From: Cylindrodendrum hubeiense
Lineage: Eukaryota; Ascomycota; Sordariomycetes; Hypocreales; Nectriaceae
DNA length: 62,065 nucleotides
Direction: 5' to 3'
Assembly (NCBI GenBank): GCA_014621425.1
Contig: JAANBB010000234.1
Coordinates: forward strand, 1-62,065
In this document: positions 1 to 12,342 of the stretch, in pieces
Numbering within the stretch: position 1 is the stretch's first letter
How the letters are laid out: every line of letters starts with the position of its first letter
The notes under the pieces: generated by a model
Told to the model about the DNA's origin: nothing
The model's input: only the letters and a program-made list of their open reading frames with translations
The model's database searches: none
Position numbers and translations under genes: made by a program

Positions 1-891
1 TCCCGCGCACCATGCTGGCCGCCTTCTCGGCCGCCACGGCCTACGCCGGCCGCACGCCTCAGAACAAGGGCTGGGTGTACAAGCTCGTGTCCGAGGCCGC
101 CCGCGAGATCCACCGCGAGGGCGAGCGCGCCGACACCCCCGCCGAGAGGGTGGCCCGCGTCCAGGCCCTGGTTATCCTGGACTCGATCCGCATGTTCGAC
201 GGCGACGTGGCGCTCAGGGCCGCGACGGAGCGCGAGACGCCGCAGTTCCTGGCGTGGCTGTCGTCGCTAAAGGAGCTGAAAGACGAGCTGGAGGCAGGTA
301 TCAGCCCGGAGGTGTTGATGTCTAGGGATCGGCCGCCGGCAAGCTGGGAGGTAAGATGAATCCTCGACAAGTTGGGTTGAGCTGTCACTGACCTTGATCC
401 AGAATTGGGTTCTCCTTGAGAGCGTGCGCAGAACAGTCATGATGGCCTTTTCATTCATCTGCATCAGCTACATCCTGAAATCTCAAGAACGTATGTACAC
501 AGTGGAACATTTCTGTGTCTCACATTGGAAGCTAACATTCAATTTTTTCACAGCACCCTGCGAGATCATGGAACCATGTATATCGTTCACCGTATCGCGT
601 CACCTCTGGGAGGCACCTTCATCGGTGGCATTCTTCCAATCATGGCACCATAAGCCGCAGTACTGCGTGTCCGAAATGGACTTCAAGGAAGTGTGGATGC
701 ACGCCCGGCCAGATGATGTGGACGATTTTGCGAAGCTCATGTTGACAGCGTAAGTTGGCCCCCGTACACAGATGCCAGGGTTGGTGGACGAAATGATCAA
801 CTTGCTAACAATGTGTGAATGTAGACAAGCGGGCCCTGACGCGATGGAGTATTTCATGGTGGGGAACGCGAACATTAGCGTAGGCGCATGA
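1..891 (+). CDS. Fungal-specific transcription factor, C-terminal part (5' truncated by window edge)
   Basis: Four exons join in phase: to 350, 403-490, 554-749 and 825-891, with GT-AG introns of 52, 63 and 75 bp. The frame is open from at least base 12 and the true start lies to the left, so the ATG at 12 is probably internal. The product is helical, with an FLAWLSSLKEL segment, then a W-V-L-L-E-S-V-R-R-T motif followed by a hydrophobic helix. It ends in a short tail, NISVGA. A W...ES.RRT motif ahead of a hydrophobic helix is typical of the C-terminal regulatory region of Zn2Cys6 transcription factors (Fungal_trans_2 type). The DNA-binding domain is not in the window, so that class is inferred. 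The gene converges on the oxidoreductase at 1509-2692. Confidence 0.6.
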
Positions 892-1508
892 GCCGTCCTA
901 TTTTGAGCTTCTGTTTGACTCTTGAAGGAGAAACACTGGTTTCTTTTCTTCTCTGTACAGTACGAAGGCAGCGGGAACACATGTGTCTTACACTGCACAT
1001 CACCCGCACATTTGGCCACAGGAGGCCATGATTTCTTCTTTTAGGCTAAGGAGCCTATAATACGCCGTTGCGCTGCGGGACGGTCTCGGGGGAACAAGAT
1101 TAGCTATGGGAATCGTACAGAAGGCGGAGTTGATTCTCCGGTTCATGACTTGCACCCCACACCTTGTGTCTATGCTCTTGAACTAGTAGGACGCCCAGGT
1201 CCGAACTTCGAGACGAAGAAGGTAGAGTTATCTCGGAGCATCTTCGTGCTTAAGCTCGTACCCCTCTCGAGCCGTACCAGCTTCATTCCCGCCATGACTT
1301 CTGAACGTACGACGGCCGCCACGAGAGATGCACACCCCATAATGGTCGCTGTCACGCAAACCGTGTGCAGTAGAGTGGAACACGAGTCGGCCTGCCCTTT
1401 GCATAGCTCTGGACCTTCGGGAGGTTCGACTCGGCTGTGTTATGATAGACAAGATTCGCTACCACTTGCGAAACAACTTGATAATGCAAGCCCGCGAACC
1501 CGCCTCAA
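892..1508. other. Intergenic, between two convergent genes
   Basis: Holds the 3' ends of the transcription factor and the MDR oxidoreductase. Open frames here are short or antisense to the last oxidoreductase exon. I see no RNA gene or repeat. Confidence 0.6.
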
Positions 1509-2692
1509 TCAAACCTCAGTTTCGGAGACGCGCCATACCAACCTCTCGCCGCTGACCTCCTTCCGCCGCAGAATGTCCAGAGCATTCTGTGCCCTCTCTA
1601 CAGCTGTCGCGCCCTCGACGACCCGGTGCCGGTTGGGCTTGACAATTCCCTCTCTGAGCAGCGCCGGCACAATCTCCGGCTGAAGCTTCTGCTTGAAGAA
1701 CTCGTTCTAGGGGTATTTAATATCGAGAGCGGGGTTGGGGTGGAAGAAAGGGAACTACTTACGTTGAGATAGAAATGTGTGCGCACACCACGGACGATGA
1801 CACCATCGGCCCACTCACCGATGAGGCACTTGGCCGCGTCCAACTCATATTCGGGCTCCTCTTCCTCGGTGGCGTCCTTCAGGATGACTGGAAGCATTAC
1901 CGCAACATTGGTGCCACGGTGCGCGAGCTTGGTTAGAGGCTTCAATGTCCCATCCAGGGAACCGATGCAATCCAAGATGGACGGAATGTTGGGGTCTGAG
2001 TCGTCGTTGGTGTACGCGAGAATCTGGTTGACCACGCCGTCATCCCGGTAGTCAAATGCCTTTGCCGCCCCTATTTTACACAGGTACTCGTGGTGCTTGC
2101 CACTGGCGACGGCAAGTATGTTTGTATAGCCCCAGTGACGGAATACTTGGACAGCGAAGATGCCAACACTACTGGCAGCGCCCCAGATGAGGAGCGGCTT
2201 GTCGGCGTTCTTAGGCGTCCAACCCTCGGGGATAGGCCACGGCAACTCGAGATTCAAGTCTGCAGTAGCTGAGTGAAAGATGGTGACCAAGTTCACTGGT
2301 ACCGTCACGGCTGCTTCTAGGCTCACCCCTGAGGGGATCTTGGATGCCAAGTAAGCGGGAATGGTAATATACTCTTGATGGTTCGCCTCTTTGCCGCCGT
2401 GGAACGCAAATGCTACAACACGATCACCGATCTCGAGGCCTTTGAGATCGCCGCCCTCGCCAATGGCCACAACTGTGCCCGCAGCACCGCCACTGCCCGT
2501 AAGCGACGGGTACTTCTGGATGAGGAGACCGCCATCAGCTCGGTGAAGATCGAGCGGCGTGGAGGCTGTCCATTGGACGCGGATGACAACTTCACCGGCA
2601 ACGGGAGGGTAGACGGGGACAACGAGTTCCACGAACGGGGTGCGTTTGCCTGGGAGGGCCACGGCCTTCTGAGTAAAGGGGAGGGGGGCCAT
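1509..2692 (-). CDS. Zinc-type alcohol dehydrogenase-like (MDR family) oxidoreductase
   Basis: Two exons, 1763-2692 and 1509-1706, with a 56 bp intron (donor GTAAGT, acceptor CCCTAG), give 375 aa. The N-terminal GroES-like domain covers about residues 8-130 and includes ASTPLDLHRADGG (43-55). The Rossmann nucleotide-binding domain has its fingerprint GAASSVGIFAVQ at 171-182. The catalytic-zinc cysteine and the structural four-cysteine loop of true alcohol dehydrogenases are absent. This points to the zinc-free NAD(P)H quinone oxidoreductase/enoyl-reductase branch, where fungi have many ToxD-like and PKS trans-enoyl-reductase-like members. No PKS or other biosynthetic gene lies nearby, so a stand-alone reductase is likelier. 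The substrate cannot be read from the sequence. The C-terminal exon supplies the final helix and strand (…RLVWRVSETEV). Confidence 0.85.
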
Positions 2693-3649
2693 GATGGGTG
2701 TGAGCGAGGACTTAGTGAAATGGTACGTCTAGAGGGGTATTGGGGAGTGTTGACATCAGAATAGACGCCCTGAATCAGATGAAGCAATGATGCAGGCCTA
2801 CTTATACCTTGGTCCAGTCGATCGCTATATATACGGATAGTTCATTGTGGATGGGGCCGCGTCGTCGATCTCGGGTTTGTAAGCCCCGGCCAGTGACGAT
2901 ATTTCTAACCCGCCCAAGTGCCGACGAGAAACTGGTTCCCACGGAGTTAAATGGACGTAATATATTTACGAGTCACATTAACTCCGGGCCCGTATGCCGT
3001 GGCCATGGATAAATGGCGTGATTTAGGCGACAGGATTCGCGGGCCATAACGCATCGCGCATACAACGTAGTAACAAGCCAACGACAAGGCCGCCTCCGCC
3101 ACTGGGAGGACAAAGCGCCAGCGATACAGCCCTATGAGGAGAATGCTGTGGAGACTTGGGGAACTGGGGATGAACTGCAGAGATCCGAGACGAACTTATA
3201 GGGTTGGTCTGCAAGGTACACCGCACGGGGGGGGACGGACAGGGCTGGACTGCCGTCGGCTTGGAGGCGACATGGGAGGCATGTGCATTGACGCAGTGGT
3301 GAATCGAAATAAAATTGATTTGCTAACAGTTCTCAGGGGAGCAAATTCCAGACCACCGATGGCCAATATCTGTTGATTGATTGATCCTGGCCGTATCCAT
3401 GATGCGGCGATGTCGCATCGCAGGTCGCGATCCATCGCAAGAGCATCGCAAGCGCATCGCAGGCGCATCCCAAACACAAAGACAACAGAAGCGGTATCAC
3501 ATAACAGCACCCAACGCCAAACAGATGGCAGCGCAGCTATCCCGGTCATTCGTTTCCCGGCCATTCGTTTCCAGGCTCTCTGCCATCGCACGGCCCGCAC
3601 ATGGCCCAAAGACGTCCCTCGTGCGGGCTGCTCTCACGGCCGCGGCCGC
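2693..3649. other. Intergenic, promoter side of the MDR oxidoreductase
   Basis: About 0.96 kb between the oxidoreductase start and the 3' end of the membrane-protein gene. It contains short spurious frames only. Around 3405-3475 there is a run rich in 'atcgca' hexamers (gcatcgcaagcgcatcgcaggcgcatc), a short degenerate repeat with no evident function. Confidence 0.5.
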
Positions 3650-6600
3650 TCAGACGACGCTGGCGCCCATGGCAGGGCCACCGATGGGGCCGTAGACGAA
3701 GGGATGCGAGGGTGTCTTGCCGTCCTTGGCGAATTGGTCTCTGACGATGCGAAATTAGTAGTGATAACCCGCGGAGCTTCAGGATCGTCCCTCCTCACAA
3801 ATTCCTCGCCGTCTGCGCCCTCGTCGGAGGGAAGCCCGGTAGCGCCGTCTTCTCCGCGCTGGGGAGCCAGGTGGGGTGCGCCCCCAGTGGGGAAAAATAC
3901 ACCATTGCTGCCTCTCTCTTGGCTGGGTTTGAGAAGACTGGCAATCTCCCACAACACTGTCTCATCAAATCCGTCGTCGTCGTCGTCGTCTTCGCTCTCA
4001 GAGAAGCTTCCGTAGTCGCTGTCACCATCCTCTTCCGCCTCGTAGTCCTCAAAGAACGACGTTTCACCCGCCGCATTCCTGCTGTCCACACCCACCCGCT
4101 CCCGCCCCTGCCCTGTCGTCATGGTACCTGCCATGGCCATCATCGTCAGAGGCCGGGCCGGGACAGAGGGCATGTCTGACATCTCCCCCCAGGGAAATTG
4201 GAAGATCCCCAGAGTCCCGCGCCTGTCGAGGGGCTTGGGGCTCTCCAGAATGTCTGCAAGCATGGTAACACGCTTGCTCTTGCGTGGGGGCCTTCGCGTC
4301 GCTGGCCGACTGACTTGCTGCTCCTTCACTGGCTCCAGAGCAGCCTCAACCTCCAACTCCGCCTTGGCCTGCGGCTGGGCCTCGCCCGAGACGGGACGCA
4401 TTGCTGATCGCCATAGTCCATGCTGCGAAAACCGGCGTTCACACATAGGCTTCTCCCACAGCCCCGAGCTCTCGATAGCGAGAGGCTCCAGGTCTTTCTC
4501 AACCCGACGTCGGACTACGTCTGGAACACTCTGATCAGGCACAATCTCTAGAGCCGCAGTTTTAGTTGCGGGGGTCCAAAGGAATGCCTGCGTAGCCCCA
4601 GACACTGCTGCATCAGAGGAAACGGGGCACCACAGCGTCCTCGCAGGGAGTGTATGCACGACCCTGGGCTCTCTGTCGTATTCGCTTCCCGCGCTATCAG
4701 TGCAGCGAAGAGCAGTCTCGCTCAACGAAAATAAAGACTCGCGTGAACCCGCAACCACCTGCAAGCTTTCATTCTTGTTTGCCGCCTTAGTCGGCACGTC
4801 TGCTCGGATGCCCACGTATGCGGTCTGATCTCGGGCCAATGCTTGTTGCGACATGCCGCCGTGGGTGGGGTCTGAAGCTTGTGAGGGGTGTCCAGCGTTG
4901 CCAACACTTTGCTCCGGGAGCAATTGCCGGGATACCTGTTTCGTAGACGAGGCGGCCTGCAGAGAGTCCTCTCTCAATGGTGTCGTAAATGATCGTCTGC
5001 CGCTCCCATGCAGTGAATCTAAGTTTGGCGTAGCTCCGAGCGTCGATTGCGAATCCCTAACCAGTAGCGTTCCCCGGAGTCCATGCCATTGATACTCCTG
5101 TTGGCCCAGCTCGGTCTCGAGGTCAGCTAGGAGGGTCATCCTCTCTCGCTGTCCGCTACTAGCCGATTCTCTACCCGGATCCTCAAGCTTTCTCAGCTGC
5201 TCTTGAATCATGGCTAGTGCGTGCTCGGGGGACTCGAGCGGTGACGGCTCAGCTTGAACTGCCATCGGTACCATATTGGTCCTGTTTAGCAGCAGCGGCG
5301 TTGGGGGAGGGACCTTTCTAGGTTTCACAATTTGCCCTCTGTCTGAGAATGACGGACATTCTTCCCCGACGCGACGGTGCCATCCATGCTCACCCTCCTG
5401 TGATTCCTCAGCCGACACGACCTCCAATGCAGGCTCGACACCATGGTTGACGGCGAGCTCCGCCGCGACAGTCGAAGCACCCATGTCCCCATCCCGGCCC
5501 GGTGGGGGCACTGTACCTGCTGCGACTTCGGCAACATCATGTGGCAGATGCAGCTTCGGCACAGCTGGCACATCGACGGCTCGGGCTTTTTGCACATTGA
5601 CAAATGTGACTGGAGAGTGGATTGATCCCCAATTGGTTGAAGCATCATCATCTCTACTCCTGGCCTCGCTGTAGGGTGAAAACATGCTTAGGTCCTCGGC
5701 CGGGAGAATCGGTGAAGATCGACGATCCGCAACATTCTTAGATGAAGTCTTCTGCGTTGGCAATTTGGATGCATTCGAGTTCAGCTCGCGATTAGCGCCC
5801 TTGGAGGAGGAAACAGCTGATTTGGCTTTCGTGGAACTAGCACTTTCTTGGGGTCGAGGAAAGTCTTCAAGCAAGTTGGATATGCTTTGGGTCGCCACCG
5901 ATGTTCTTGCTGACGCGTCTGTGTGATACATGCTGTTGCGTGGAGATGCCATATCCGCCTTGTCATCCAACAGCATCATCGGCATGATGGGGACCTCGGG
6001 TACGGACCGTGATCGTCTCCTCATGCTCCCTGCTATGCTCGATCTTGCACTCCCGTTTTCGGGAGGGTAAAACATGTCCATCTTCTCGTCCCAGGTCATG
6101 CTTCTAGCATCATCCGGCTGAGTCCGAAGTAGGATCCCGGCACTTTTTGGCAGCGGCGGGAGTGGAACAAGCTTGCCGGAATTCGGAACGGCCGGGAACA
6201 TCATCAATGTCTTGCTTCGGGAGACGCCATTGGATAGTGATCGCTTGTGCTCATGCATGTTCGGAGATCCTTCGGCAGGGAAGATGGCACGATCAATCGA
6301 GGGCAGTCGAGGTATGGGCCTTGGCCTATGAACCATCGAAGCAGACCTTGCTGGGGACTTGATCGACTGTTTCTCTTTCGCGGAATCCACAACTCTCTTA
6401 ACAGCAGCAGGGTTGTTATACTCAATGCTCTTCATGAACATGACAGTCTGCTCCTGGGCCACTGCTCGATCCTTTCCAAGCATCTTCATCCGACTTGCCC
6501 TAGGGTTGCTTGGTAACCCAGGCTTTGTAGGAGTAAGAACAGGTGAATTTGCCAAGGATGGAGTAATTGAACTTGGAAACTCTGGCCCATCCCTGGAGGG

Positions 6601-8466
6601 TCGGATACCTGGTTTGACCGATTGGGGTTGGAGCGGGAGAACTGACTTCTGTGGATCCACTGGAAAGGAGAAGTTGACTGTAGATGGGGGAAGCGGTGCA
6701 TTTGGTAGGGGCTTCGTAAGTGATGATATGCGGTTTTGCTGGAGAGAGGACATTCGAACGGGGAATTGCTGCTGTTGAGACGAACCACCGGTTTGCGGTC
6801 GACGAGGAGTAGCTGTAGTTGTCTGGGTATCATCTGGCGCCTGTCGAGGAGACCTTCGTCGAAGTTCTTCCATCCCCGGAGAGAGCATGGTGGCAGAGGT
6901 CGCTGCAATCGATTTCTCCCTAGACCATAATTCAGGAGCCTTGGACCCTCCAAAAGCATATGGATTTGCCACAGCCTCGCCATTCAAAATCTGGGATTGC
7001 CTTTTGAAAGCTCTGGGAGGTATCGGTGGTGCTTGAAGCTCCATGCGAGACCCAAACGGTGCCGACGACTCCAAAACATAGCCTCCATTTGCTCGATCCC
7101 TCTCGTTCTGTGCTGCGGTGGCCAAGTCGACAGTCGAGATCTTTGTCATAACTTTCTGTTCGCTGGCTTCGCTCAGGACCGGGTTTGAGATCATCAACTT
7201 CGTGCCCTTCCTGGTGACCAGCCCGGGGCGTTTTTTTAGGTCCCTTGTCTCCATGCTGACCGGCAGTGTCTGGGATCTCATCGGAGGGAAGAACTGGCCT
7301 TGCACGGGAACGCCCCCGATCCCTGTCGTCGCTTGCCCTACATACGGCCTTGATATAACCGGAAGCGTAGCTGTCGATCCTAGTGGTGCTATACGTGGTT
7401 GAGATGCCTGTAACTGCGATGCTCTGAATGATGCGAGTGCGTTATCCTTCAATTCCTCGTATCGACTAGGAGGGAGCGTGGAGTCGCCTGTCGATATATC
7501 TCGGCTCTGCAACTGTCGAGTCGTATTGGGGCCTCGTGATGTCGCATCATCGGTTAAGTTGATCGAATCTTCCTTAGAGGGTGCAAGACTGTCCTTGAAC
7601 AGTGTCAAGACGGCTGTTATGGTAAGTAAAAGCCGTTAGAGGAAAACATTTACGTACCAATCAAAATCGAAAGCCCTGTCGCAGGAACGGCGGTCCTTGT
7701 AATCACATCGACTGACCTGATGCCCAGCATCAAAGGAGCGCTCATCTGAGGTTTCTAGTTAGAATTTGAATCCATGATGCAATGCCCAGACCGAGACTCA
7801 CCCCCGTCCAGAGGCCCAAGCCAACAATTGTGAGAAGAGCCGCTCTACTCCGACTCGAGCTGGTTGTCCGTTGCTGAATGTCCTTAAGCATCCCAAAGGA
7901 GATGACCCGGGCCAGAATGGCGGTGGTGAAAGCCAAGTCGGCTATAAGGAGGACGACGCCAAAAGGCAAAATCGATGTGCTCGTGACGCAAACGGTATCG
8001 AGTTGCGGTCGCTGAAGCGCAATGAAGACGGCACCGAGAGTAAATCGTAGGAAGAGGGCTGCTTGTGTGAGAAGGGATTCGGCTTGCGAAACCCGGTCAT
8101 GGTGACCGATAGCCCAGATGATGGCTTGCTGTAGTGATATCCGAGCGATCTGGTCAAAGGTGGATGCGAACACGATGGCGACCTGGCATCCTGTTGATGA
8201 GTTTACGTTGATTAAGGTAGTAATGAAATCAGTTTGAGCCCACAGGGCGGAAGTAGCAAGGAAAGTAACGAGGACCAGCCTCAGGCCGTCTCGCAAGATC
8301 GACGAGGCATGGCCTTTGAGATATAGAAAAGCAGCTCCTGTAGCAGCATTGAAAACTATGCCACTGTTTTCTTCGGTTAGCCCATGAGTTTTCTGGTGTT
8401 GATCGATGGGTGGACTGACAATGTAAAGGCTGCAATCAAGGCCTGGGTGTTGGTTGAGTCGGCCAT
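3650..8466 (-). CDS. Multi-pass membrane protein with a ~1270-residue disordered cytoplasmic-type tail
   Basis: Reconstructed from five exons: 8420-8466, 7802-8363, 7658-7745, 3799-7613 and a short last exon 3650-3724, giving about 1528 aa. Introns are 56, 56, 44 and about 74 bp. The first ~260 residues are strongly hydrophobic and hold about seven membrane segments, starting at MADSTNTQALIAAF. The rest is low-complexity, rich in Ser, Pro and basic residues, with coiled-coil-like stretches (ALAMIQEQLRKLE). Near the end is an acidic run ESEDDDDDDGFDE followed by a more conserved-looking TVLWEIASLLK. Splicing at the 3' end is uncertain: unspliced, the long exon runs on to a stop at 3634; spliced, it ends in a tidy YGPIGGPAMGASVV tail, which I prefer. 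The layout recalls an uncharacterised fungal family of membrane proteins with long tails. Function unknown; sensor or polarity scaffold is speculation. Confidence 0.7.
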
Positions 8467-11394
8467 GATGACAGTGGCATATGGGTTGGGTGTGAGATGC
8501 CAGGATGGAAGTAGATCCCAGTCAATGAGAAAGAGAGAATAGAAAGAAGCAATTAGACGAAAAGCATTAATGTGCTATAGAACAAATGAAAGATGAAGGC
8601 ATCGCGAGCAATAATCACTGCGCCATTGGGTATCGGTACCAGCCCCGACGAAGGAGAGATAGTGAGAGACAGTGAGAAACAATGAGAGACAATGAGAATG
8701 GAAAAGAAAAGAGACTGTGAAGAAAGTACGTTGCGTTGCGTGTGTCTGACACCTTGGACAGACAGCCAGAGCATGGGGTCAGAGTGGTAGGATGGGGTGC
8801 GCTTGCACCAGTCTGGCCGGAATGGGGGTCTCAAACAGAGGACCTCAGGTCAAACAGGCCCGTGTTCGAGCTGCCTCTGGAGGCTCACGATGGTCAAGCG
8901 CGGCGGGGAGCATGATTGGGCGGGTGAGCGAGACTGGAGGGGAGTCGGTAGCGCGTCGACGGTGGCATCGTTTCATGTGAAACTCGGCGTGTCGAGGAGG
9001 AGCATGGATCGTGTTACGGTGAAGAACCTGAGACGAGCGGATCGGCCGGTGGTCACCGCGGCAGATGGGCGAAATTCACGGGGGGGGGATGGATAATGCC
9101 TTGTGCCCTGAGCTGAGGACTGCGAATGCTCTTAATCGGGTGTGCGTCCACACGTCGTCGCTGTCTTGGGGCTCCATTTCCGTCTCGTCTCCGTTGCTGT
9201 CGCAATACTGGTGGGCGCCACCACCTGGGGCAGCGGCCAGTGGGCGGGAGCGCGCGACAGGCTGGGGCCGGCCTGCTGTGTTGCCATGTAAAACCATGGC
9301 CGGGGCCGGATGGGCGTTCCAGACGGGCGGCGTTTGGGAGCGATGGATGCGGACGAGCAGATGTGTTATAATCTTGTCGTCGGACAGGCTCAGCCAGAGC
9401 CAAAGGAAATAATAATAGAAGAAGAGAAAACAATCGACTCGTCGGGCACAATAGGAAGAATAGACGCCCAGGCAAGACACGAGCCTTCGGACAGTGACCG
9501 AGAGTCGGGACGCAGACGACGGGGGGACCCGGCTGCTGGTGCGCAGTAGCGTCACCCGTCATGCAGCGGCAGGCAGGGGGCGATCCCGCCTGGGGGCAAT
9601 GGGGACGGCTTTCCCAATGAGGCTAAGAGAGTGAGCTCCCTCCCCGAGGAACGCTTCGGGGCCGACTTGGACTCTGGGGTGCGTGGGAGGCGACGGGCTC
9701 TGCCATATATTGCCGTGTATGGTGCGTGCTGGCTGCGGTTGCGGCTGCGGTTGCCGACGTTGAGGTTGTTGAGCCCGCTGCGACGGTTGGATTGTGGGGG
9801 TGGAAGGTGGGCGGGCAGGTGCTACACAGGCAGTAAGTGGCACGTACCGATGCACCTGTAACACTCTTGCATGTCATCTGTGCTGTGAGGTAGCCACCTG
9901 CACCTGCACCTGCGCCTGCGCCTGTACAGTACATAGGACAGGTCTTATAAGACAGGCTGCGTGTGCCTTCAACACCCCGCGCAGAGCAGAAGCTGGGGCT
10001 TTAACAAGTCCACTAGACTGCACGTGCTCAAGACATGCGGCAGTAGACGGAATGGCAATTCCATGTGCAGCCAACGGCATCAGACGAAGTCGGGGGAGCT
10101 TGGCGTTGTCCAGGTTGGCTTGGCTAGTGCTGAGCTTCTCCTCCATAGACGAGCATCCCATACCACCGCCTGTGTCACATGCATGTCTGCTTACCCTAGA
10201 CTGCGGCATCACCAATACATGTAAATGCTGTAACCAAGATCAAATACCATTTTGTCTCACATTGATGAATTAATCATAATCCCCTGGTTGTCATACCATT
10301 GGGATGCTTGCACAGGTTCGATGTCCTAGAACATTAATTTTGATTCTCACGCTCACCACCTGCTTTCATGAAAAACGACCCTCAGCACATCACAACCAAA
10401 GTCCTCACTCTCGTTGCAACAATTAGTCACAGCCCACACTCTTCAATGTTACAAGAACCATTCCATTACATATACATGACGTCTCAAATCATATATCATC
10501 TCCCACTGACCTTATCACCTCCCGGTCCTTGCCGGTTGATTATCACTACGTTCGACCGGCCCGGTTCTGCTACACATCAACACAGGTGAACCATCCCCAG
10601 AACGGTGTGTCCGTCGACTTTCCAAACCCACTCCGTCCCGCCCGCCCGCTGCCCGCGTCTTACATCGTAGCCTACCCCCCGGCCGAGTCGACTGGCTGCA
10701 TCCCGGGGCGGCGCAGAGAGCTCTTGTATACGGAAGTTCCGGTATCATTTGAAGAGTCGCTCACTCGACTTGCCTGTCACGGTTAGCATGGTGGTTCATT
10801 CCCCGACGACTAGCCAGGCCGTTTGGGCCACGCATCGTGGATCTGCAGCTAAATTAGGTGCTTCGAGGCCCTCTGTACACCATCTACCTAGGTTCCACCA
10901 CTTCCCCGCGAAATGACTCGCCAATCGCCGCCCGCGGGATGGTCAGATGCCGGCCCAGCCGCACCACCATCTCCGACGACACTGCAGGCCCGATTGACTT
11001 TGGTAGACGTGGAAAGGAACCATATTGGTACAAAGTGGCTGTACGTAGACGCATGCTGGTATCGGTGTACCTGCGGGGTTACAGACACAGCATATGCACA
11101 AGGTTGTCCTCCGCCGTGAGGCTACTCCGCCTCTGATTCCATCATGGTGCAGTTCCGCTATCTTGATCCTATGTAGATGAGTCAAGCTAGCAGTCCGTAG
11201 CCACGACATCTCGGTTCCGAAGTGATAACTTATCTTCAGGGGCTTCTTCTATAAGACCATCGCCACTGCTGTTCCAGGACCCAGCAGTGAGACAGAGGTA
11301 CATCATACTAGCATCATCACTGCAACGTCTCATTCCCTCTAACTCATACCACCACTCTCACTCCACTTCTCAACACCTCACAACAACAGCAACC
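8467..11394. other. Intergenic, 2.9 kb divergent region without credible genes
   Basis: This lies between the divergent starts of the membrane protein and the flavin-binding protein. Many 60-170 codon frames overlap on both strands, as expected in GC-rich sequence. None shows a domain, a biased composition or a splice pattern. It holds a short hexamer repeat at 9895-9924 and GC-rich 'ggttgcggctgcggttg' phrases near 9735-9755. Confidence 0.6.
9895..9924. repeat. CACCTG/CGCCTG hexamer tandem repeat
   Basis: Five tandem hexamers, three CACCTG then two CGCCTG. Each CACCTG is an E-box-like CANNTG core, but a simple microsatellite is the simpler reading. Confidence 0.75.
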
Positions 11395-12183
11395 ATGGGC
11401 CGCTACGACCTTGAATATCCAAAGGAGGCCACCAACACGGTCAAGCGCCTCAACGACCGCGGTGTCTACGCCCTCGAGTCAATCCACCGCATCGTCAACT
11501 CTTGCCAAATCCTGCACGTCTCATTCAATACGCCCTCCCAGGAGTTCCCTGCCATCCTTCCCATGATCGGCCAGATGGGCTCATTCGAACGCCCCAGCGC
11601 CGACCTCGGCGACCCTCTTGACCTCTACCTCCACGGCTACGTTTCGTCGCGCATTATGAACCTCGGCCGGGCCGGCTCCGAGGGCGAGGAGGCCAAGGGG
11701 ATGCCGGTGTGCGTCGCCGCGTCTCATGTCGACGGCCTTGTCCTTGCCATCTCCTCCTTCTCTCATAGCTACAACTATCGCTCCGCCGTGCTGTTCGGGC
11801 ATGCCACGCTCGTGACAGATGAGGCGGAGAAGATGTATGCCATGGAACTCATCACTGATAGCGTTGTTCCCGACCGCTGGCGCCATACCCGTCTGCCGCC
11901 CACCAATGCCGAACTCCAGAGCACCGGTATTCTTAAGGTCCGGATCGCCTCCGGTAGCGCAAAGGTCCGCGCCGGCCAGGCCCATGATGATAAGAGCGAC
12001 ATGGAAAATGAGCCTGTGCGGGACTCCGTCTGGACCGGTGTCCTCCCTATCCACCAGACCATGAGTGAGCCAGTGGCGAGCCCGTATAACCGCGTTGACG
12101 TGCCCGGCTACATCTCTGACTTTGCCAATGAATTTAATGGGGACAACAAGCAACAGTCCCTCGATGCCGCAAAAGACCAATAG
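11395..12183 (+). CDS. Flavin-nucleotide-binding protein, pyridoxamine 5'-phosphate oxidase-like split barrel
   Basis: Single exon, 262 aa. I chose the ATG at 11395 (context AGCAACCATGG) over the in-frame ATG at 11287. The 36 residues between them are Ser/Thr/His-rich and look like translated leader, whereas MGRYDLEYPKE begins the family-like sequence. The split-barrel core is recognisable: NDRGVYALESIHRIVNSC, a strand ending ILHVSF, LHGYVSSRI, and CVAASHVDGLVLA followed by the SYNYRSAVLFGHA strand. The closing part has the usual WRHTRLPPTNAEL with a strand pair ILKVRIASGSAKVR. These features match the COG3467/Pyridox_ox_2 group, small FMN-binding proteins of largely unknown physiological role in fungi. 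Its 3' end is 160 bp from that of the convergent aminopropyltransferase-like gene. Confidence 0.85.
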   Translation: MGRYDLEYPKEATNTVKRLNDRGVYALESIHRIVNSCQILHVSFNTPSQEFPAILPMIGQMGSFERPSADLGDPLDLYLHGYVSSRIMNLGRAGSEGEEAKGMPVCVAASHVDGLVLAISSFSHSYNYRSAVLFGHATLVTDEAEKMYAMELITDSVVPDRWRHTRLPPTNAELQSTGILKVRIASGSAKVRAGQAHDDKSDMENEPVRDSVWTGVLPIHQTMSEPVASPYNRVDVPGYISDFANEFNGDNKQQSLDAAKDQ

Positions 12184-12342
12184 GAGGGACTTTGGGAAAG
12201 GGATAAGAAAGATCTTAAAGAATAGGGTGCGCTTTGCAGTTCTCGTGATTTGATTCGAATGACGGGTTCTCAGCTATATGGGCTGTAAAATACTACATAT
12301 ACAACGGTTCTTGATCTAGGAAAAGATAGACAATAACAATCT

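Noticed and set aside
1150..1683. 177-codon plus-strand frame
   Set aside because: Its 3' part is antisense to the last exon of the MDR oxidoreductase; the rest has no family features.
9053..9562. Overlapping 160-170 codon frames on the minus strand
   Set aside because: Several frames over the same GC-rich bases with no domain, no splice pattern and no favoured start.
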